From Eleusine coracana subsp. coracana (lineage: Eukaryota; Streptophyta; Magnoliopsida; Poales; Poaceae), in NCBI GenBank assembly GCA_032690845.1, contig CM064429.1, positions 19,239,013-19,303,012 of the forward strand: a DNA stretch of 64,000 nt, given 5' to 3'. Positions 56,937-64,000 of the stretch are shown in pieces. The notes beneath the pieces were generated by a model, which worked only from the letters and a program-made list of their open reading frames with translations, made no database searches and was not told the DNA's origin. Numbering within the stretch: the stretch's first letter is position 1; each line of letters starts with the position of its first letter. A program made the position numbers and the translations under genes.

Positions 56937-57693
56937 TGACTAAATTTAGAGGTGAGCTCATTCCTACATTCTTCATTATATGTTACTTTTGAGAATGGTT
57001 TGATACCTAATGATTATATTATGATTAGGAACCATGGAGAGAACCAGGACATGATGGGAGAAGGACTTGGGAATGTGGAGGACCAGCAAGGACTTGGAAG
57101 CCAAGGTGGAGGCCCAATCAAAACCGATTTCGAGTCTATTTCGGGGCCCAGGACCAGTCCGTATTAAAATGGAACCGTAGGATGCATACAGACTCGGATT
57201 TAGACATTATACATATGCACAGAAATCTAAGTAGAAGACATTTCCAATTCCTTTGGCCTCATGTCAGAATTCGTCCGGAATCATCGGATATCATCGAAAC
57301 AAGAGAGGGTCCAGAATCTGTGTCGGTGCGACATCACCTATTTTTGGCCTTCGGACTTTGTATCTTGTTAAGCCCAATTAAGGGCGCCTCCAGAGAGTCT
57401 TGCACAACCCTAGGGTCTTCATAAACAGCCTCCACCACTCCATTAGGGTTCGGATTGTTCTTAGATCAATTCTATTCACAAACAGTGTCGCCTTTCATCG
57501 GTTTGTGAGACCCCAATTTCATGAGTTTGATCATTCATCTATAATAGTGTTGCATTCTTCTTTGTTCTTTATTGTGCTGTGATTGCAGGGTTCTGAACGT
57601 GTTGTTTAGAAGCCGGATCGATTTGTGTTTTGCCTCCACCTAAATCAAGTTTACCAGAACCTTTCGAAAGATCGGGAACCCTTGTCCACATCA
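56852..57693 (+). repeat. Chromovirus 3' LTR
   Basis: It begins TGATGAGAATATCACTCC directly after the PPT and ends TTGTCCACATCA. It lacks about 80 bp present in the 5' LTR (around 52920-53020). It preserves the insertion target of T3 as an empty site. Confidence 0.85.
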
Positions 57694-57758
57694 CGGACTT
57701 TTATTATTTGAGCACAGATCCAAACTTTTATCTTTACGGCCATCCCTGTTGACACGAT
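57694..57758. other. Short spacer between the chromovirus and the T1 LTR fragment
   Basis: 65 bp of unassigned DNA, beginning with the probable chromovirus TSD CGGAC. Confidence 0.5.
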
Positions 57759-58366
57759 TGTTGACGACTGTTAACAACCATTTCTGACCATCAATATTAC
57801 TCAAAAATAAATAATGATTCAACATTCCAATCATGCATGTTAGTTAGAATTAATAAATATCCACTTGTGCTTGGAGAGATACTTACATGCAGGGAATATG
57901 CAAAAAAGAGCAAAGAAATGCCTAATGATCCGTGGAAATGAACTTCAAGCCAATCACAGCGAAGCACACGGATTGACTAGCCCACCTACAGAACCAAACC
58001 GCCTCAACAACTGACCTAATACTGTGTCTGGACGAGAGGGCCCACATGTCAGTGCATAGGAGGCGGCCAAGCACGTAGGAAATCCCCCCTGTTCGGCTGA
58101 ATAGGGACTGGGTCCCCTCGTGCATGGCTGCCACGTGTTGGCTCCTGGTGACTCCTCAAAGGCAGTTGTGCGGGTTAGGCGGTGGTTACCGACTCCGAGA
58201 ACCGACTTTGGGCCCTATAAATAGAAGGGAGAGGCCTCACTCTACAACACACACCAAGAAACATTACTCTCTTTGTGTTTCAAGTTACTCTATAGTTTTA
58301 GTGGAGTTAGGCTTACAATAGAGTCTTCTTCAGTTCCCAAGTCTTCCTTGGAGTTGTGGTATGACT
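57759..58366 (+). mobile_element. T1 LTR fragment (5' portion), plus strand
   Basis: Begins TGTTGACGACTG and shares the promoter block CCCTATAAATAGAAGGG (about 58212) and the CAACACACACCAAGAA leader with the T1 LTRs at 25357 and 30308. It ends where a T2 LTR begins, about 150 bp after the TATA box. Confidence 0.78.
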
Positions 58367-59205
58367 TGTTGGCGGCCCATGAAACCCAATATCGGCCACC
58401 AACTGGTCGGGAAATGCAAGATAAAGACCAAAGTTTAATAAATATTTGTTGAAACTAATAAAGTTTCACGAGTTTTGGTGAGATATGTGTTTGCAGGTAT
58501 AAAAGAGCCAAAATATGCAAAAAAGATGAAGAAACACTCCGTCAGTCGATCACGATTGTGAAAAAGCCGTTTTAACCACCCGACAGGGTCGTTTTCAAGC
58601 TCAAATCAGGACCCGGCCAACAGGATCAATTACGGCTGAAATCAGCCACCCGGCTGATCAACCGGAGTCGTTTTCGGGCTGATCGTCCGACCCGATCGAT
58701 TTTGTTCAACATTTCACCGCGATGCCGTTTTCCCCTTACCGCCCGGCCTGGCCTACCCCCAGGCCCCGGGTTGCCACCTGGGGTTGCCAGCCCATGAGGC
58801 CTAAGAGGCCTACCGGCCCCATGGAGGAGTCGGTGTGAACCAACCAAACAAACCGACATCGGGACAAGATCCAAGCCATCCAATAGGAGTCGGTCGTGAA
58901 CCGACACGATCCAAGTGCCGCCCGGCCTGGGCTGCCACTCGATAGTGCATGTCGCCCGGCACGCGAGGCCGCCCGGCCTTGCCCGCCGCCCGGCGGACCA
59001 ACTTCGGCCTACCAACTCTTCTTCACCTACAAATATCCCCCGACCCATCACCACCTATAAATAGAGGGGAATTCGGCAGAAAAAGGACATCAACAAAGAA
59101 ACACATAAAGGAGTCCATTTCCCACTACTTGTGCTACTTAGTAGAGTAGGTTAGTTAGTCGGGAGTTAGAGTCTAGTCGAGAGCAATGCTCGAGATTCTG
59201 GAAGA
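58367..59205 (+). repeat. T2 5' LTR, truncated at its 3' end
   Basis: Matches the first part of the LTR at 28526-30307. TATA box CCTATAAATAGAGGGG at about 59053. CCGCCCGG-type motifs cluster at 58735-58990. Divergence from the other copy begins after GCTCGAGATTC at about 59199. Confidence 0.83.
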
Positions 59206-59208
59206 CGC

Positions 59209-61262
59209 AACATGTGTTTGGCTAGTCCTTTCTGTGGCAAGGCTTTGGAAGACACAAACGCCCACCTTCAACAGTTTCTGGCGGTGTGCAGCACTTTCAC
59301 CATGAGGGATGTGACCCCTGAAGCCATCCGTCTTCGCCTTTTTCCATTCTCACTCTTGGGGAAGGCCAAGCAGTGGTTCTACATCAATCAAGAAGAGCTC
59401 ACCACATGGGATAAGTGCTCCATTGCTTTCCTTGCTAGGTTCTTCCTACTAGGCAAAACTAATGCCCGACGGAACAAGATTTCAATTTTCCAATAGCTGA
59501 CTGATGAAAGCAACCCTGAGGCACGGGAACGCTTCCAAGAGTACACTTTGGCGTGCCCACATCATGGAATGCAAGATTGGTTGCTAATCCAAAGCTTCTA
59601 TCATAGGCTCAACCATCCCGCTCGTGAATACCTTGATGCAGCCGCTCGAGGTTCTTTCTTCTCCCTGAAGGTCAAAGAAGCCCAAACTCTCAGAGAAAAG
59701 ATGGTTGCCAACTATAGTGGCTATGATGAGAGGCAGGGCCAGCCGCAACCCAAGATGAGGGGAGTCCACCAAGTTGATGGTATTGACGTGCTAGCAATCA
59801 AGATGGATCAACTTTTGAAGAAAATGGATTCGCCTTAGACTGCCCAATCCTTTGACTCTCGCATGACTTGCGAAGTTTGCGGAAATGTTGGACATATGGG
59901 AAGCCGCTTCCCAGAGACTCAAGAAGAAGAAGTGAACTACCTCAACAACAACAGCAGCAACAACAACAACAGGTTTAGGCCCCATACGAACAACTTCGGA
60001 TGGGAGTCAAAGCCAAACCTGTCCTTTGACAAGAATATGGGTAAGTCTGGAAACTTCACTCGTAATGAACCATCCTTCCGTGATCTTGTTCTAGGACAAT
60101 CTAAAATCAATGAAAGAATTAGTAGAAAATTTATTGCCACTGATAAAGTCCTAGAAAGCATAGATTCTCGCATGGAAGCTTTCAATACCTCTCTGCAAAA
60201 CCAGCTTAGTCATAATAAAACGTTAGAAACACAAATTGCTCAGCTCGCCGCTTCTATCAATAAGCCCAACTCTGGCAAGCTCCCTGGTCAGCCGAAAGCT
60301 AGCCCCAAAGAAAATGTTTATGCTATCACAACTAGAGGCGGAAAATCTACACAGGATCCACCAAATCCTAACAATGCAGGGAAAGACAAGGAACCCAATG
60401 TAGGGTCAGAGGACAAAGAAGAAATTGATGTTGAGGAGGCAAAGGCACCTCCCAAGAAGGCGGCACATGAGTTCTATGATACACCAGTGCTGCCATTTCT
60501 TTCTCGCCAATGCAAGCCAACAGTGGATGAGCAATTTGGTAAATTTGTAGAGGTAATAAAGAAATTATATGTCAACATACCACTACTTGATGCCATGTAG
60601 GTTCCTACCTACTCCAAGTACCTAAAGGACATCCTCAACAATAAACACCCAATGCCATCCATTGAGATTGTCAAATTAACGGAGGAATACAGCACCGCCA
60701 TCATGAACTCTCTCCTAGAAAAGAAGCGAGATCCGGGATGCCCAACCATCCCATGTTCCATCGAGATGCAACAATTCAACAATGCCCTATGTGATTTAGG
60801 GGCTGCGTGAGCATCATGCCAAAGGTGGTGTATGACAAACTTAATGTCAATTCACTATCCCCTACAACAATGTGCTTGCAGCTCACCGACCAATTAGTTC
60901 GCTACCTGGTGGGAATTACGGAGGACGTACCCGTGAAGATAAGGAACTGTCTCATTCCCGTCGACTTTGTGGTGCTTGATATGGAGGCCAATGTGAAGAC
61001 ACCTCTTATACTAGGAAGGTCGTTCCTTAGCACCGCAAATGCCAACATTGACGTTGGGGCTAGAGAAATCCACCTTAACATTAATGGGAACGATGAAAAA
61101 TTCACCTTCAAGCCCCGAATAGAACAATGCAATCAGATACGCATCTTTTATGGTAAAAATCCTCAGAAAATTAAGGTATACCCAATGGCTCAAAAGTCGG
61201 GCACACCGGTGGTAAAAGTCAAGAGCACACAATCACCATCCAAAAAGAAGAACGAGCCATAA
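59209..61262 (+). pseudogene. T2 Gag-protease, three in-frame stops and a frameshift
   Basis: A single frame from about 59212: LEDTNAHLQQFLAVCSTFTM, LRLFPFSLLGKAKQWFY, then after a stop (59494) HPAREYLDAAARGSFFSLKV, after a second stop (59836) a zinc knuckle CEVCGNVGHMGSRF with the last Cys replaced, an asparagine run, and SNKPSEEQFGKF-like pre-protease sequence. A third stop is at 60598. The protease motif CDLGA is split by a one-base frameshift at about 60805; the rest (60807-61262) carries the LILGRSFLSTANANID hairpin. No pol follows. Confidence 0.92.
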
Positions 61263-61547
61263 GAAGTAAAGAAAAAGGTCACCGCCAAGCCCAAGAAAAT
61301 CAAACAAGTATGGCGGAAGAAAGAAGTTGCACCGACCGTGGAAAATTCTCCATCCACGGAAGGCACCGCACAAAACTGAACCCGGAGGACGTTCTGAGAT
61401 GAAAACTCCGGACCCTTGTCGGAAGGTAACCGATATTTATCCCCCCTTCTCCTGTACATACCACTAAATTAGGTTGCTTTTATTTTCCTCTTCAAACAAT
61501 TACATTAGGCAAAGAAACAAATTGGTGATGTCTCGACCAAATTTCCT

Positions 61548-62050
61548 GGCCGGGAGGTCAATTTTTGTCAAAAATGACTTTCCGGGTGATGATTTGGGAC
61601 TCCAACCCGGCCAGTCAAAAATTTCAGCACCCGGGAGGTCATTTTTCACAAAAAAAAACGGCCACCCGGCTGGGTAATTTTTGTGCCACCCGGACTCTAA
61701 CCTGTCTAGTCAGTTTTCATCACTCGGGGGGTCATTTTTTACGAAAAACGACCACCCGACTAAGTAACTTTTGTACCGCCCGGACTGAGTAACCCAGTCA
61801 GATTTTAGCACCCGGGAGATCATTTTTCATGAAAAACAACGACCCGGCTGGGTAACTTTTGTGCCACCCAGCCAGAATAATCCAGTCAGATTTTAGCACC
61901 CGGGAAGTCATTTTTCACTAAAAACGATGACCCGGCTAGGTAACTTTTTTGCCACCCGTCCTGAATAATCCAGTCAGTTTTCAGCACCCGGGAGGTCATT
62001 TTTCATGAAAAATGACCACCCGGCTGGGTGAATTCTGTACCGCCCGGCTA
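61548..62050 (+). repeat. Hairpin-forming tandem array, about 6 units of 82-92 bp
   Basis: Units start at about 61548, 61630, 61722, 61810, 61899 and 61985, each with CCCGGGAGGTCATTTTTCA or close variants, then GAAAAATGACC-like sequence, CACCCGGCTGGGTAACTTTT and CAGTCAGTTTT. The box GGTCATTTTTCATGAAAAAT with the following GACC is a perfect short hairpin in the last unit, and variants are in the others. The array lies in the spacer between protease and ORF3. Confidence 0.9.
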
Positions 62051-62507
62051 CACATATTTTTTGGAATCTTTGCTCTTGAGATGCAGGGATCATGGCCATG
62101 AGTGGAGGAGGTGTGTCCAGCTTATCCTTTGTGAAAAAAATGCTCACCAAAAGACCCCGCTATGAGTAAAAGTAAACGAAGGAGAGCCACACAAGTCACC
62201 TCACTCTTTCACAACCCGCTCTCACCTGCCATGCTACACCCCTAGGCTTCATGAATGGCAGGGCACTCATTGCAAACATCCAACTTTGGCCATTCCATCA
62301 ATCCCTCCTTGCTCCCCACGCTATCAACAAAGTTTTGGCGAAAGGTAGCAATTGGATCACGTGGCGCATGGACCTAGCCCTCTCCCATCACCATCAAAGC
62401 AATAATGCAGCAAAAGGAGGATGAGGAGCTGCCGCTCGGCATGGCATGCTGCCCGGCATGGGTCGCCGCCCGGCGTGGGATGTTGCCCTCCAAGCCTCCT
62501 CTCGAGC

Positions 62508-62516
62508 CTATAAATA
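62508..62516 (+). promoter_or_regulatory. TATA box of a probable internal promoter for T2 ORF3
   Basis: CTATAAATA lies about 437 bp upstream of the ORF3 ATG, followed by a CT-rich leader like those of plant mRNAs. If the proposed intron is removed, the 5' UTR would be about 250-260 nt. Confidence 0.55.
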
Positions 62517-62622
62517 CCGGGCTCATTCTCCAAATGCTTCGCTCCCCCAACCTTCAGATGAAAACACTCTTCTCCCTCACATCTTTCTCCCTTTGCACTC
62601 TCTCTTTCACTAGTTCCCCTTA

Positions 62623-62774
62623 GTAAGTGCACTTTGAATTTAGGAATAAAAGTGTGCTCAAATAAAACCAACTAGAGAAAAGATTGCCACCTCCTTAGCG
62701 CGCTTGAACGACTAACACTTGGACTACTAACCGAACGACTAACCGCTAACCATTATTATCATATTGTCCTTCAG
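62623..62774 (+). other. Candidate intron in the T2 ORF3 leader
   Basis: A strong donor GTAAGTG at 62623 and acceptor TTGTCCTTCAG ending at 62774 enclose 152 bp of AT-rich DNA, between the TATA box and the ORF3 start. No other sequence support. Confidence 0.4.
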
Positions 62775-62945
62775 GTATTGTGTCCAAGTAACCCTTTTGC
62801 AGGAATGGCAAATATTTGGAAGGGCCTCTACACCAAGTTCAGCAGCAGCAGCTCAAGTCATGGGAGGTGTACCTGAAGTGAGTGCTCAGAAGCTGAACAC
62901 TCAGAAGCTTCATATGGTCATGCTCCGAGTTACCACTCGAAAACA

Positions 62946-64000
62946 ATGTCCATATCCGAGGCTCCAACGGTGGCAAGTATGCAAGATGAAGAATTTGAGA
63001 AGTTCATGGAGAGTAAAGAAAACATGGTATTCAATGACTTCGACGAGCAAAGCAAGTTCACCGCCATTCAAGACCGGGAGTTCACGTCCATGCGCAAGTT
63101 CGACCATGACTTCCTCGAGCGAATCAGCATCCTCGCTGATTTTGAGTACGCGCTTAACAGAGTGGGGTGGTATGATTTCTATCACCTTAATGAATCCGGT
63201 TCTGAGTGGCTTACTATCGAATTTATTTGCACCTTGAAAGTTCATGCCCATGAGTCAAACAAAATAGGCACACTCTATGAATTTTGTCTTTTTGGTGAAA
63301 CCTACGAACGGTCCTTCTATCTTTGTTTTGACCGTAAGGCTGCTTTAGATATTGATAAACTTAAAGGTTTTGCACCACAAGGACTTTGGTCAAAGATGGG
63401 AAATCCTGTTATGGGGCAAGAACGCACTAGTGACATTCATAACCCTTCGCTCCGCATAATGCACCATTTTATCACGCACTACCTAACCCCTCGTGCTGAT
63501 GTACGTTTGGTGAATAGTTTGGACAAAGCCTATCTCCATGTTGTAATCAAGAAAATTAAAACAAACCCCACATTTTTCCTGATCAACCATTGGCTCACCT
63601 TAGCATTTAGGCAACAAGGACCCATTACTTTGACCCCTTTTGTCATTAGAATTGCTAGAAAGGTTGCCGCACTTCATAGAGCTAGAATAGATCATCTCCC
63701 TAGCGCCCCGTTGTTAGGAGAAGATCATTTCTTGCAAGCCCACTTGTTGAAAGAGGAGAACAATAGGTACTTCATGCTTTATCCATGGTATGACATAGAA
63801 ATTAAATTGAGTAACCCCCGACTCACCATTATCGGTAAAAAGCACTTTGTGTACAAACTGCAAGCTCCCTCGCAGCGTGCAAGACATAGTGTTTCAGGGG
63901 ATAGGCCAAGAACAAGAGCACAACTCCGACGAGCAGAACAACAGTACGAAACAGCCATGAACACACCTCAACCAGGTACATCGGGAAACTCCCAATACCA
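62946..64000 (+). CDS. T2 ORF3, open to the window end (3' partial)
   Basis: Starting at ATG 62946 (MSISEAPTVASMQDEEFEKF), 351 codons stay open to position 64000. Visible segments: QSKFTAIQDREFTSMRKFDH, FLERISILADFEYALNRVGW, YDFYHLNESGSEWLTIEFIC, YEFCLFGETYERSFYLCFDR, LRIMHHFITHYLTPRADVRL and NPTFFLINHWLTLAFRQQGP, then a basic, serine-rich stretch near the end. This is the same class as T3 ORF3 (basic and low-complexity ends, GWxDF(Y/H) region, position after protease). Homologous open frames are common in grass Athila-like elements and are annotated as retrotransposon proteins of unknown function. A different frame at 62764-63237 overlaps and is not coding. Confidence 0.8.
   Translation, partial: MSISEAPTVASMQDEEFEKFMESKENMVFNDFDEQSKFTAIQDREFTSMRKFDHDFLERISILADFEYALNRVGWYDFYHLNESGSEWLTIEFICTLKVHAHESNKIGTLYEFCLFGETYERSFYLCFDRKAALDIDKLKGFAPQGLWSKMGNPVMGQERTSDIHNPSLRIMHHFITHYLTPRADVRLVNSLDKAYLHVVIKKIKTNPTFFLINHWLTLAFRQQGPITLTPFVIRIARKVAALHRARIDHLPSAPLLGEDHFLQAHLLKEENNRYFMLYPWYDIEIKLSNPRLTIIGKKHFVYKLQAPSQRARHSVSGDRPRTRAQLRRAEQQYETAMNTPQPGTSGNSQY

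Larger units (their letters stand above)
43427..57693 (+). mobile_element. CRM-like chromovirus (Ty3/gypsy), split by T3; about 5.46 kb of its own sequence
   Basis: The 5' LTR is in two pieces, 43427-43908 and 52709-53123. The 3' LTR is at 56852-57693 and shows the uninterrupted target at about 57361. Flanking CGGCT and CGGAC are a probable degraded TSD. A degenerate tRNA-Met-like PBS (TAGTAATCAAAGC) follows the 5' LTR, and a PPT (AAGAGGGGGAGG, 56839-56850) precedes the 3' LTR. The pol frame continues into the 3' LTR and stops at 56936, a feature of centromeric CRM/CRR-type elements. The RT-RNase H region is deleted. Confidence 0.82.
58367..64000 (+). mobile_element. T2: non-autonomous gypsy-like element, plus strand, runs off the window
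   Basis: Starts with LTR sequence TGTTGGCGGCCC at 58367. At about 59206 the LTR breaks off and joins Gag directly, so the LTR 3' end, the PBS and the Gag N-terminus are deleted. It continues through Gag-protease (broken), a spacer with a hairpin tandem array, a TATA-like promoter, an intron-like leader and ORF3 open to the window end. No RT, RNase H or integrase is recognisable. Confidence 0.85.

Noticed and set aside
61548..62050. CRISPR-like array
   Set aside because: Units are adjacent with no unique spacers, and the setting is a plant retroelement.
62764..63237. 157-codon plus frame overlapping the start of T2 ORF3
   Set aside because: Low-complexity Ser/Thr/Arg composition; the other frame from 62946 is longer, open and recognisable.
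1..64000. tRNA genes
   Set aside because: TGGTATCAGAGCC and the tRNA-Asp 3' end occur only as retroelement primer-binding sites; no cloverleaf is seen around them.

Overview
This is plant nuclear DNA, almost certainly from a grass (Poaceae) and possibly Oryza-like, though the species cannot be fixed from the sequence. Supporting signs are an intronless legume-lectin receptor kinase of the monocot type, Stowaway MITEs, a Cassandra TRIM with 5S rRNA-like sequence, a CRM-type chromovirus, a CACTA element, and a PBS matching the 3' end of plant tRNA-Asp. There is one intact host gene, the lectin receptor-like kinase at 1944-3992 (minus). Nearly everything else is nested transposable elements. Family names T1, T2 and T3 are used here only as local labels.

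Layout. 1-1300: GC-rich segment between imperfect inverted repeats. 1944-5791: receptor kinase, then a Stowaway MITE and two foldback hairpins upstream of it. 5788 to about 12204: decayed LINE (minus). 12205-27870: a Ty3/gypsy-like family (T1, minus) holding an 8.76-kb CACTA element (13020-21774, 3-bp TSD), which holds a 4.1-kb hAT element (16754-20853, 8-bp TSD), plus a Cassandra TRIM (22909-23518). 27870-30889: short repeats, a T2 LTR and a T1 LTR fragment. 30890-41760: a minus-strand LINE interrupted by a plus-strand LINE and by a young Ty1/copia element (34142-41456, TSD ATTAG). 43427-57693: a CRM-like chromovirus (plus) whose 5' LTR is split by T3 (43909-52708, minus, TSD GTATC). 57759-64000: a T1 LTR fragment interrupted by a T2 element (plus) that runs off the window.

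Most interesting system. T1, T2 and T3 share an architecture: LTR beginning TGTTGRC, a PBS related to tRNA-Asp, Gag-protease, no visible reverse transcriptase, RNase H or integrase, a non-coding spacer, a TATA-like promoter, then a third ORF (ORF3) and a long 3' UTR. They look like non-autonomous Athila/Tat-type relatives that must borrow Pol, with ORF3 possibly transcribed from its own internal promoter. T3 carries 27 copies (counted by eye) of a self-complementary motif close to GCGCCGATCGGCGC, mostly in closely spaced pairs, in LTRs, UTRs and even inside coding sequence. T2 has a different family-specific GC-rich motif (CCGCCCGG) and a hairpin-forming tandem array. The T2 ORF3 is open from 62946 to the end of the window.
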